The notes under the pieces are model-generated. The model ran no database searches. It saw only the letters and a list, made by a program, of their open reading frames with translations, and was not told where the DNA came from. The position numbers and the translations under genes were made by a program. 64,000 nt of DNA from Hyaloperonospora brassicae (taxonomy: Eukaryota; Oomycota; Peronosporomycetes; Peronosporales; Peronosporaceae), in the NCBI GenBank assembly GCA_947650285.1, contig CANTFL010001238.1:186001-250000 (forward strand), given 5' to 3'. Of the stretch, positions 45,102 through 53,893 are shown one piece after another; the first letter of the stretch is position 1; each line of letters begins with the position of its first letter.

Positions 45102-47795
45102 TTGCCGACGCTGGAACCGAAGCGGTTATTGCGTGATCTGCGTAGTGGCAAAGCCAAGCAGATCTGCATACTCGTCACAGAGGATGAGTATGTGGCCGAT
45201 ATTCGGTCGGCAACAGTATTTACTGAGAACGAACGGGTTCTCAGCAGCTCATCGATGGACGAAAGTGTCCTCGATGAGAAGACTCGGATTGAGCGATACA
45301 CGTCTCAATCCTGGGAGTCGCTTCAGGCAAATCCTTTTTATAAGGATTTGATCGAATTCAAGGATGTGTTCCCTGAATCCGTGCCTTGCGAGTTGCCTAA
45401 GGACAAAGGCACTCGACACGAGATCGAGCTCAAACCGGGCTCAAAGTACTTTGTCATGAAGCAGTGGCCACTTCCTCGTGAACAAGTACTAGCGTTCGAC
45501 AAGTTCTTTGCCGATCGCTTAGCAACGGGCCATGTGAGGGAATCAACATCCCCTCACAGCTCTCCGACCTTCTGTGTGCGAAAGGCCACAGGAGGGTGGC
45601 GGATAGTTCACGCATTAAACAAATTGAATGCTGCAACGGTACCGGATCAGACGCCGATACCGAGGAAGGACGTAATCATAGATGGTATGTCAAAGAGCAC
45701 CATATTTTCTTCCATGGATCTGATGGATGGATTCTATCAGATCCTCATGCGTGAACGGTACATCCCGTACACAGCAGTGAGCACCCCCAGCGGTATGTTG
45801 TGGGAGTGGCTAGTGATGCCACAGGGGCTGAGCAATGCCCCTGCAACGTTCAACAGATGTGTCACAAATCTGTTGAGACCGGTGCGGGACTTCGCACCGA
45901 GTTACTTCGACGATGTGTTTGTCCATAGCCGGGCTATGGACGGAAAGACGGACGTTGAAGTTCACAGAACTCACGTTGTTCAGGTTCTTCAACTTATGCG
46001 CAAGAATAAGTTGTACGCAAACCTCAAGAAGTGTATATTCGCGGCTAGCGAAATACCACTTCTTGGGTGCATCGTGGGTAAACACGGCGTACGCCCTGAT
46101 CCCGAAAAGATCAAGGCAATCACCGACTGGCCTGTGCCAGTCGATGTCAAGGGACTAAGGAAGTTCCTTGGGCTAGAGGCGTACTTGCACAAGTACTCGC
46201 GCAACTACGCCGAGATGACGGTACATATTTCTTGGTTACTCAAGAAAAATGTGAAGTGGTCATGGAACGCTGAGTGCCAGCGTTACTTTGAGGGTATCAA
46301 CCAAAGCTTGATGCAATTGCAGATCTTGGCGATTGCAGATCAGGACAGACCATTTCATGTGGTCTGTGACGCCAGCGATTTTGCAATCGGCTGTGCGTTA
46401 ATGCAGTTCGACTCGGATGGCGCGGAGCGCGTCATCTGTTATCAGTCGCGTCAGCCGCAAGCAGCTGAGCGCAATTACCCAGTGCATGACACGGAACTCC
46501 TTGCCATGAAGTACGCACTGGCTAAGTTCCGGGTCTATCTATTGGGAGATAGACCGTTCATCGTCTATACGGACCATGTGTCATTACGAACGGCCGTAAA
46601 CAGCCCACACCTGTCGCAAAGGATGGCGAGGTGGCTGTCTTTCTTCGCGGAGTATAACTTCTCCGTGGAGTACAAGCTAGGACGACTAAACGTCGTCGCT
46701 GATGCGCTCTCGCGCCGGCCCGATTTCGAGCCTACGACCCGAGTCAACAGTGAGGATAAGCCCACTGTTGCGACACTGTCAGTCAGTGTCCCGTCGTCAA
46801 GTAAACTTGACGACGTACGAAAGGCATACGCGGAAGATAAGCATTTTCTGCGATTGATGGATCATCTGGTGCATCCATCCAGTAAATCATTGAAGAATTT
46901 ACCGGCTTTGTACCGATCCTCATCGGATCGGCATAGTACACGCAACGGATTGTTATATTATACAGCCGTTGACTGCGTCAGGTCTCGTGTCGTCGTCCCC
47001 ACTCATCATGATTTGCGATTACGCATCATGTATAAGTGTCACGATGCCCCAACAGGCGGCCATCGTGGTAGAGAAAACACTTACCTCACGGTAAGTCGTG
47101 ACTTTTACTGGCCATGCCAGTATCAGTTTGTCCGCAAGTACATACGTACTTGCGAGGTTTGTCAACGTGTGAAGCCTAGTCCTTCATCCCGTGCGCCATT
47201 GCAGCCTCTGCCTGTTCCGACAGAGTGCTGGCAGTCCGTTTCAACGGACTTCGGCTTCGGGTTTCCCGAAGACGCTCACAAGAATAATGGTAATCTTGTG
47301 TTTGTTGACCGGTTCAGCAAGATGGTGCATCTTGCTGCTGTCCCTGAGTCGATCAAGACTCAAGTTTGTGCTCGTGTCTTTCTAGACACGGTCTTTAGAC
47401 TCCACGGGTTACCCCGGGAACTAGTATACGACCGTGACCCTCGGTTCACGGCGGCGTTTTGGCAAAACGTGTCCCGTTCTCTCGGAACACGATTGAAGAT
47501 ATCTACTTCTGACCATCCCGAAACAGATGGTCAGACGGAACGTGCGAACCGTGTCCTCGAAGAGATCCTTGGAGGATATGTCCACTCGTTTTCAAGTTGG
47601 AGCGAATTCCTACCCATGGTGGAATTCGCCATCAAAAATTCGGTGCATGCTTCCACACAGCACACACCGTTTTACGTGAATGGCTTACGCCATCCACGTG
47701 TGCCCGCCCTTCTAGAGTGTGACTCTTGGATAAGGGGGAGGGACTCGCTCGAGCAAAAACCATTTCGGCTCTTGCTCATCACGTGTCGACGCTAA
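45102..47795 (+). CDS. pol: Element 2 Pol: RT, RNase H, integrase
   Basis: 897 codons. RT has YFDD at 268-271. RNase H residues are D423, E465, D491 and D534. Integrase has the HHCC finger (C684, C687) and D716/D777/E813. It differs from element 1 at few residues, for example WPLP for GPLP before the RT core and TDFGFG for MDFVFG at the first integrase Asp. It ends early because the G-run after SWIRG has 5 Gs here against 6 in the other copies, giving a third frame. The first codon is TTG directly after a TAA, so there is no obvious independent start. Confidence 0.94.
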   Translation: MPTLEPKRLLRDLRSGKAKQICILVTEDEYVADIRSATVFTENERVLSSSSMDESVLDEKTRIERYTSQSWESLQANPFYKDLIEFKDVFPESVPCELPKDKGTRHEIELKPGSKYFVMKQWPLPREQVLAFDKFFADRLATGHVRESTSPHSSPTFCVRKATGGWRIVHALNKLNAATVPDQTPIPRKDVIIDGMSKSTIFSSMDLMDGFYQILMRERYIPYTAVSTPSGMLWEWLVMPQGLSNAPATFNRCVTNLLRPVRDFAPSYFDDVFVHSRAMDGKTDVEVHRTHVVQVLQLMRKNKLYANLKKCIFAASEIPLLGCIVGKHGVRPDPEKIKAITDWPVPVDVKGLRKFLGLEAYLHKYSRNYAEMTVHISWLLKKNVKWSWNAECQRYFEGINQSLMQLQILAIADQDRPFHVVCDASDFAIGCALMQFDSDGAERVICYQSRQPQAAERNYPVHDTELLAMKYALAKFRVYLLGDRPFIVYTDHVSLRTAVNSPHLSQRMARWLSFFAEYNFSVEYKLGRLNVVADALSRRPDFEPTTRVNSEDKPTVATLSVSVPSSSKLDDVRKAYAEDKHFLRLMDHLVHPSSKSLKNLPALYRSSSDRHSTRNGLLYYTAVDCVRSRVVVPTHHDLRLRIMYKCHDAPTGGHRGRENTYLTVSRDFYWPCQYQFVRKYIRTCEVCQRVKPSPSSRAPLQPLPVPTECWQSVSTDFGFGFPEDAHKNNGNLVFVDRFSKMVHLAAVPESIKTQVCARVFLDTVFRLHGLPRELVYDRDPRFTAAFWQNVSRSLGTRLKISTSDHPETDGQTERANRVLEEILGGYVHSFSSWSEFLPMVEFAIKNSVHASTQHTPFYVNGLRHPRVPALLECDSWIRGRDSLEQKPFRLLLITCRR

Positions 47796-48957
47796 CGTCG
47801 TCACGTATGATGCCGATGTCGATCAGGTCGACATCGATGAAGCAAACCTCCGCAATAATAGCGACAACGCTATTATTGACTCGGATGGTGATGACGATGC
47901 TGGTATATTCAGCATCGTCAACGATTATTCCAGCGAGGAAGAAGACACCCTCGCTGAAGAAGAGAGCAATCTCTTAGCAGTGCGCACGAAGCGCACTGAA
48001 AGACAAAACAACGAGTCAGCAGAGAACTTCGTGCTGACTCGAGAGGCGGTAGTACGTTTCGTTCAGGACTCCATCGCAAATGCGGTGGACCGCCAGAAAC
48101 GGAACGCAGACAAGAATGGAAGAGCAAATGTTCTTTCATATAAGGTTAACGACCTAGTACTACTGTCTACGGCAAACTTACCTGGACATTTAGTCACTAA
48201 TGTCGGCAGTAGTAAGCTACTGCCGAAATACATTGGTCCCTTTCGTGTGTTGCACCGCAAGGGCAATGCATACGCGATCGAATTGCCACGTAAGATGCAA
48301 ACACATCCTACGTTTTACGTGGGGCGACTCAGGCCGTACTGCCGGTACGAGCCTTCTTCTTCCGATGAAGATAGCCCCCACGTTCAAGAACATCCATCAA
48401 GTTCTTGCGTTCGCGCTTCAGACGATCCGTCTGGTCGCGTAAATAAGAGACCTCAGAACGCAACTGAGAGATCTCTCCGCGAGCTGTCGCCAGCTCGCCG
48501 AATAGGGAGCGTACATCCCGCTCGACCTGCAGCTGTGCGACCGCATAATCGGCGCGGTCTCTCGCCCGATCAGCCTCGCGATCCTTGATGCTCTTCCGCA
48601 CGGTATCAGTCAAAGCGTAGCGCCGGTCGCGCTCGTGCTTCAAGTCATCGCGTAATTTATCGATTGCGCGATCCATCTCGTAAGGGTCGAGATGGTGCAC
48701 CGAATCATCTGGAGGAGGTCTTTCCTTCTCCACCACATCCTTTGGTGAATTATCACGGTGGTCGACGCTTTCTAGTGGAGAGTATCTTGAACCACAGTGA
48801 CGATTCAGTATCAAGGACGAGCTACCTCGTCCAGTGGCGGGGGTATCCTCCCTCTTGGAACAGCTAAGAGCCCCGCTCCCAGCTGATGATGGGTGTGCCC
48901 GGTCTTGTCCGCCACTATGACGAGACTCATCCGATTGGTCCGAGGGCCCATCGGTAA
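47796..48957 (+). pseudogene. Element 2 pol tail and chromodomain (stops)
   Basis: Acidic tail, then AVRTKRTERQ through GPFRVLHRKG and THPTFYVGRLRPY (integrase C-terminal module), open to TGA 48586-48588. The same frame then gives chromodomain sequence: RRFLVESILNHSDDSVSRTS, YLVQWRGYPPSWNS, TAA at 48865-48867 where family members have Trp, EPRSQLMMGVPGLVRHYDET, and a stop near 48955. Chromodomains steer integration by reading histone marks. The region lies wholly opposite antisense ORF2 and its spacer. Confidence 0.85.
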
Positions 48958-49015
48958 ACACGCGCTTTTGGCGCTTGTAGACGGATTGCAAGTTTACAAT
49001 CGCGTCACGAATCAT
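48329..49015 (-). CDS. Element 2 antisense ORF2, coiled-coil protein
   Basis: 228 codons, intact, convergent with pol. It differs from the element 3 copy at about two residues. The N-terminal half is polar (RVFTDGPSDQSDESRHSGGQ), and the C-terminal half is a probable coiled coil (DLKHERDRRYALTDTVRKSI, LRSEVSYLRDQTDRLKRERK) with a basic end. The start MIRDAI lies 21 nt after the stop of antisense ORF1, in frame. I do not recognise the family. Being open for 228 codons opposite a region full of stops in the sense frame argues for real coding. Confidence 0.68.
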   Translation of the reverse strand: MIRDAIVNLQSVYKRQKRVFTDGPSDQSDESRHSGGQDRAHPSSAGSGALSCSKREDTPATGRGSSSLILNRHCGSRYSPLESVDHRDNSPKDVVEKERPPPDDSVHHLDPYEMDRAIDKLRDDLKHERDRRYALTDTVRKSIKDREADRARDRADYAVAQLQVERDVRSLFGELATARGEISQLRSEVSYLRDQTDRLKRERKNLMDVLERGGYLHRKKKARTGSTA

Positions 49016-49036
49016 AGCCGAGATGTGTGCCCTTTC

Positions 49037-49927
49037 TTAGAGCGAACATAGGGAATACACGGCCCTATGTGCACGTTGCGAGTTGTCGACACAGCTCGCA
49101 CGAGGATCACTCCAAGTGAGGCATTGAATGCCGACCTCACTTGACAAACAATGCAACCGGTACCTTGCACCGGTTGGCGTTCGCTTTTCGAAATTGATGC
49201 GTACTGCCTCAAGTTTCTTGAGCCACCCTTCTCGTCCAAAATTCTTTACGTTTTGGACGAACGCGTTCCACGCAGCCAAAAGCGAGGCTTTGTCACGCTT
49301 TTGGTTGATGTTGTACCATCGATGCCTAAGGAAAGCGTCGAGATAAAAGTCTTCTTCAGCGCGAAAGTTGCTCGCGCTGGAACTTAAGCCGTGAAGCTCA
49401 GTCGCATCGAATAAGGGTATTCGATGGGGTCGGCTTGTCTCGTGAGACAAGCCATTGATGAGCCGTTCAGGCAAACGCCACGGCTTCAGCTCATCACGCT
49501 TCACAGTGGTACCCTTGTCGGTACCACGGTTGCCAGTATGACGATGGCTTGCACCATCGTCAGGTCTCTCGTGCGAAGGAGCACGAGCTGATTTCGGTGA
49601 TGAGCAAACATACTCATCATCAGATTCGTCATCACTGCCGAACAGACTGTGACGCATGTCACGAGTCCGTACGTCCGGCAGTGTTGTGGATGAATGAGGC
49701 ACCACAGGTAAACGTGATACATCCAGAGGATTTTCCAAGTAAGACACGTCTGACCCGCCAGAATAGATAACCTCTATGTCAGGGTCATCATGCGCACGCG
49801 GTGTGATACCGCGTGCACCTGTAGCACCTGTTGCTGCATGAGAATGAGCAGCAGACGACGAATCGTCTGCCGCAGAGGCTGACACAACACCGGGATGTGC
49901 GGGTCTTGAGTCACCTCGCATAGACAT
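49037..49927 (-). CDS. Element 2 antisense ORF1, unknown protein
   Basis: 296 codons, apparently identical in protein sequence to the element 3 copy. Residues 1-140 are Ser/Ala/Asp-rich and probably disordered (HSLFGSDDESDDEYVCSSPK). Residues ~145-285 look folded (KPWRLPERLINGLSHETSRP, FYLDAFLRHRWYN, LAAWNAFVQNVKNFGREGWL). There is no signal peptide, membrane segment or known catalytic motif. The start ATG lies in a hairpin loop, and the ORF is transcribed away from the 3' LTR. It is not related by eye to Gag, Env or known accessory ORFs. Confidence 0.7.
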   Translation of the reverse strand: MSMRGDSRPAHPGVVSASAADDSSSAAHSHAATGATGARGITPRAHDDPDIEVIYSGGSDVSYLENPLDVSRLPVVPHSSTTLPDVRTRDMRHSLFGSDDESDDEYVCSSPKSARAPSHERPDDGASHRHTGNRGTDKGTTVKRDELKPWRLPERLINGLSHETSRPHRIPLFDATELHGLSSSASNFRAEEDFYLDAFLRHRWYNINQKRDKASLLAAWNAFVQNVKNFGREGWLKKLEAVRINFEKRTPTGARYRLHCLSSEVGIQCLTWSDPRASCVDNSQRAHRAVYSLCSL

Positions 49928-50043
49928 GTTAACTATGCGAGGTCAAGCGGAAAGTGAATGGAACGGACCCAACAAGTGCTCCCTGTCCCAATGGTGTCCA
50001 ACGGGTGGCCGCCATATGTTTGATACTCACACGGTAACTATCA

Positions 50044-50058
50044 GTTAAGGGAAGGTGA
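50044..50058 (+). other. Element 2 polypurine tract
   Basis: AAGGGAAGGTGA abuts the 3' LTR. Confidence 0.7.
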
Positions 50059-50450
50059 TGTAACGGGGCATCCCGTTACATGGAAATTGTCATTTGAGAG
50101 ATAATGACAATTAATAATATTATGTTGAATATTCTTTTAACAATATCACCAAAGGGGTGATATTGAAGGGTAGACCAAAGAGTCTGTTCGTTGGTTGATA
50201 TCAAGATGATATCAACCCACCAATCGCCGCAGGACGCGCGCAAAGAGTGATGACGAGACGTCACCATACACTCAGTTATATTAGCATAATTAAGTCAGGT
50301 TAAAAAAGAGACAGTGGGTAAAAGACTTAATTATATTAATATAACAGTTCTGCTTTTACCTTACCTACGCTTCCTCGTTTGCCTCGTGTACGTCTGTCGA
50401 GGGCACCGAAACCCTTGCGTTAAGTTCACGCAAGGGTGTTCCCCGTTACA
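50059..50450 (+). repeat. Element 2, 3' LTR
   Basis: 392 bp, TGTAACGGGG to CCCCGTTACA. Its first ~300 bp match the 3' LTR of element 3 almost perfectly. Confidence 0.94.
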
Positions 50451-50992
50451 AGCGTGGCTACGTATGGGGTTGTGCAGTCGCGATCGCCCTTGCACGGACG
50501 CACAGAAAAAACACGTAGCTCATTCAAAGATAGTACCGCATTCACAGATGCCATGGAGGGTGCATCGGGTATCGTCACTAGTGAGCAGAAAATGAAGCTT
50601 TTACTAGCTGCTGCCGTTGCGCACGTTGCGGACATGCGGAAAGCAAGCGCAGGTTGTCGTTTAGACCGGCACCTGTTGGGTCTAAAGCTGCTGGTCAGGC
50701 CTGGCATGCTCGTGCCGTTATTTGAGGATCCAGTGATGGCTAGAGCCGGTCGCTGGATCATTTCCATAAGTCACCTGATCAACAGACAATTTGATGCTTG
50801 GGGCTGGTTGAGGTTGCGCCTGAAGGTCTGGGGGTCTTCTATAGCGCCAAGAATAATTCTATTCTGTCCAATATTGCGTGCCGTTTCCATGGTAGGTGAA
50901 GAGCTCGAACGGGCCATTTGCTCGATAAAAGCCTTGTTAAGATGCAGCAACTCTTGCCGAAGCCAGAAAGATTGGCGCCAAGCTGTAAGTAG
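50451..50992 (+). pseudogene. Carnitine O-acyltransferase pseudogene, 3' part
   Basis: Immediately after the repeated agcgt target, the frame interrupted at 42470 resumes: SVATYGVVQSRSPLHGRTEK. Then come IVTSEQKMKLLLAAAVAHVA and GCRLDRHLLGLKLLVR, equivalent to the family's DRHL motif. After frameshifts the sequence reads EVAPEGLGVFYSAKNN (family G.G.V.DGYGV.Y block) and SLVKMQQLLPKPERLAPS, ending at TAG 50990-50992. Several shifts and stops show the gene was dead or dying. The clean junction shows that element 2 simply inserted in it. Confidence 0.88.
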
Positions 50993-52305
50993 GCGTACAA
51001 TCAGCCACAAGAGGTGACGTTGCTGGTCGTGATATTGGTGGGAGAAAAAGATGTTGTTCACGCGCATACTTCCTATGACTCGTCAACAAAGCGTATGCGC
51101 TGCCAATTGACGCTGACAAAACGAGGCATAACAACTACCTCAAAAAGGGGCTTCCGTCAAGGAGCTGGCTTGGCTTGATGTCGCTACGCACCACAACACG
51201 TCATCATCACGCAGCGACAATCAGTTAAATAACTCGACACTCTCATAAGATGGTGCCGATGGTCAGCAGCTTTCGATGTATTATTCCCGAAAGTTGCTGA
51301 GCATCTCGTGAAAACGGTCGGGCGCTACCAGTATGGCAGCGTGCGGCAAATTTTGCTGCATGACCGTGGATCGTAAAAGGGTAGACCTGTCGTCACTGTG
51401 GAGATGCCAGCACTGATCAGATCGTCATCCCGTTGCGTCGCAAGCGCTGTCTTGATGCCGCAATACAAAAAGACGCAACTACAGTAGAAGAATACCATCA
51501 GTATAGCAGCAGCATATCTCGATCGAGAGTAGCCAACCTTCACACGTTCGTACCCGGAAAAAGCTTTTCTGGTTACAGTTGCTCCACGCGCAACGAAACT
51601 CAAAACCGCAGTAGATGTCTGCCTTCCATGCTGCTTCATTTACAGCTTATCTCCATCAACTGCATACAGTTTTATATTAGCATCAAAAAGTAGCTATCAA
51701 TAAGAACCGATAGCACACTGTCAAACCTTATATTTCCAACGTTTTACGAACTGCCTCCAAACGTAGCTCCAGTGACAATGCCCACGAGGCTCCCATTCAT
51801 GAGTATGTTGCGCATGATGCGCAACGCCGCGGCTTCATCAGTGCGCTCAAAGCTGTGCTGCTTTTTCGAACACTTGTTTCCGTAACGTGTGCATCAACTG
51901 CTTACTCAGCAGTGACTCGGGCGCTTGAGCGCCTCCGAGTCGTCAATCGACGAGCACTTCTGAGAAACACCCATCTTCAGTTTTTTTCTGAATACATATT
52001 AGCTGGTGTTTTCTGTTTTCCAGCACCATTCGATGCACTTGAGAAACCCTTAACCTCACGAATTAAACGGCATTTATCAGAGTACCTTCAACAGTGCATT
52101 CGAAAGAGAGGACACGTCAAGATACAAACAAACAAGTGATGTCATAGGCGATGCATTAAAAACAAGGCGGACTCGGATTGCGGCGGTCTTTCACCGTGGT
52201 AAGAGACCTTGCAGTTCTCCCACCTGTTTATATAGTGGCAGCAGTGAGCACTGTTTGATCGGATATGGGATGTTCAAAGCGCCAATAACTAAACGATCTC
52301 TTGCG
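50993..52305. other. Spacer between elements 2 and 3, no intact gene
   Basis: Open frames of up to ~104 codons exist on both strands, but none has recognisable motifs. Isolated hairpins such as GTTGCGCA/TGCGCAAC near 51808 occur. Confidence 0.5.
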
Positions 52306-52453
52306 TTAACGATGTGTAGGCAAAAGAGGCGTCCAGGCATGGTCTGGCGTGAGCACTACTTTGCGAAAGTCGATTAGCATTCTACACGGCCTTCGTTCAC
52401 GTGAAGTTTTATTCTTTTTGATTAGAAGTGTTGCATGTACTCTTTGTAGCACA
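52306..52453 (-). pseudogene. Possible RT fragment of another LTR element
   Basis: Minus-strand frame LLIKKNKTSRERRPCRMLID followed by FRK resembles the VKKxDGxxRMCIDYR block of gypsy reverse transcriptases. Only about 45 codons can be read before a stop, and element 3 cuts it at 52453/60443. The motif match is weak. Confidence 0.33.
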
Positions 52454-52458
52454 CAATA

Positions 52459-52850
52459 TGTAACGGGGCTAACCCTTGCGTGAACTTAACGCAAGGGTTT
52501 CGGGTGCCCCGACAGACGTACACGAGGCAAACGAGGAAGTGTAGAAAGGGAGAAAGTAAAACTCTTGTATTAATATAAGTAAGTCTTATTGCTACTGTCT
52601 CTTTGTTAACCTGACTTATTTATGCTAATATAACTGAGTGTATGGTGACGTCTCGTCACCACTCTTTGCGCGCGTCCTGCGGCGATTGGTGGGTTGATAT
52701 CATCTTGATATCAACCAACGAACAGACTCTTTGGTCTACCCTTCAATATCACCCCTTTGGTGATATTGTTAAAAGAATATTCAACATAATATTATTAATT
52801 GTCATTATCTCTCAAATGACAATTTCCATGTAACGGGATGCCCCGTTACA
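52459..52850 (-). repeat. Element 3, 3' LTR
   Basis: 392 bp. Near-identical to the element 2 3' LTR over most of its length. Confidence 0.94.
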
Positions 52851-52865
52851 TCACCTTCCCTTAAC
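52851..52865 (-). other. Element 3 polypurine tract
   Basis: Minus strand GTTAAGGGAAGGTGA abuts the LTR. Confidence 0.7.
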
Positions 52866-52965
52866 TGATAGTTACCGTGTGAGTATCAAACATATGGCGG
52901 CCACCCGTTGGACACCATTGGGACAGGGAGCACTTGTTGGGTCCGTTCCATTCACTTTCCGCTTG

Positions 52966-52996
52966 ACCTCGCATAGCTAACATGTCTATGCGAGGT
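52966..52996 (+). promoter_or_regulatory. Hairpin around the antisense ORF1 start codon
   Basis: ACCTCGCATAG (52966-52976) pairs with CTATGCGAGGT (52986-52996). The 9-nt loop contains the ATG at 52982-52984. The same arrangement is present at 33613-33641 in element 1 and on the minus strand of element 2. It could affect start-codon recognition. Confidence 0.6.
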
Positions 52997-53872
52997 GACT
53001 CAAGACCCGCACATCCCGGTGTTGTGTCAGCCTCTGCAGCAGACGATTCGTCGTCTGCTGCTCATTCTCATGCAGCAACAGGTGCTACAGGTGCACGCGG
53101 TATCACACCGCGTGCGCATGATGACCCTGACATAGAGGTTATCTATTCTGGCGGGTCAGACGTGTCTTACTTGGAAAATCCTCTGGATGTATCACGTTTA
53201 CCTGTGGTGCCTCATTCATCCACAACACTGCCGGACGTACGGACTCGTGACATGCGTCACAGTCTGTTCGGCAGTGATGACGAATCTGATGATGAGTATG
53301 TTTGCTCATCACCGAAATCAGCTCGTGCTCCTTCGCACGAGAGACCTGACGATGGTGCAAGCCATCGTCATACTGGCAACCGTGGTACCGACAAGGGTAC
53401 CACTGTGAAGCGTGATGAGCTGAAGCCGTGGCGTTTGCCTGAACGGCTCATCAATGGCTTGTCTCACGAGACAAGCCGACCCCATCGAATACCCTTATTC
53501 GATGCGACTGAGCTTCACGGCTTAAGTTCCAGCGCGAGCAACTTTCGCGCTGAAGAAGACTTTTATCTCGACGCTTTCCTTAGGCATCGATGGTACAACA
53601 TCAACCAAAAGCGTGACAAAGCCTCGCTTTTGGCTGCGTGGAACGCGTTCGTCCAAAACGTAAAGAATTTTGGACGAGAAGGGTGGCTCAAGAAACTTGA
53701 GGCAGTACGCATCAATTTCGAAAAGCGAACGCCAACCGGTGCAAGGTACCGGTTGCATTGTTTGTCAAGTGAGGTCGGCATTCAATGCCTCACTTGGAGT
53801 GATCCTCGTGCGAGCTGTGTCGACAACTCGCAACGTGCACATAGGGCCGTGTATTCCCTATGTTCGCTCTAA
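52982..53872 (+). CDS. Element 3 antisense ORF1, unknown protein
   Basis: 296 codons, intact; same protein as at 49037-49927. The acidic Ser-rich N-terminal half has a DDESDDEY patch. The aromatic and basic C-terminal half (about 145-285) has the HRWYN and REGWLKKLE blocks. It ends in TAA, followed after seven in-frame codons by the ATG of ORF2. It reads inward from the 3' LTR side and is convergent with pol. Function unknown. Confidence 0.7.
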   Translation: MSMRGDSRPAHPGVVSASAADDSSSAAHSHAATGATGARGITPRAHDDPDIEVIYSGGSDVSYLENPLDVSRLPVVPHSSTTLPDVRTRDMRHSLFGSDDESDDEYVCSSPKSARAPSHERPDDGASHRHTGNRGTDKGTTVKRDELKPWRLPERLINGLSHETSRPHRIPLFDATELHGLSSSASNFRAEEDFYLDAFLRHRWYNINQKRDKASLLAAWNAFVQNVKNFGREGWLKKLEAVRINFEKRTPTGARYRLHCLSSEVGIQCLTWSDPRASCVDNSQRAHRAVYSLCSL

Positions 53873-53893
53873 GAAAGGGCACACATCTCGGCT

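Larger units (their letters stand above)
42471..50450 (+). mobile_element. Gypsy element 2 (full length, plus strand)
   Basis: 7980 bp, flanked by agcgt (42466-42470 and 50451-50455), inserted in the carnitine acyltransferase remnant. Same plan as element 1. The internal region is almost identical to element 3. The 5' LTR start is mutated (TGAAACTGGG), and the two LTRs differ at several percent of positions. The dense perfect hairpins of the family are clearest here. Confidence 0.96.

Noticed and set aside
45098..48266. Many 60-90-codon frames opposite or inside pol
   Set aside because: All are shadows recurring at the same places in all three elements, produced by pol codon usage. Only the two antisense ORFs near the 3' LTR have length, protein-like composition and persistence.
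50451..51017. Novel ~190-codon gene starting in the 3' LTR of element 2
   Set aside because: The frame is the 3' part of the carnitine acyltransferase pseudogene; its apparent start is just LTR sequence.
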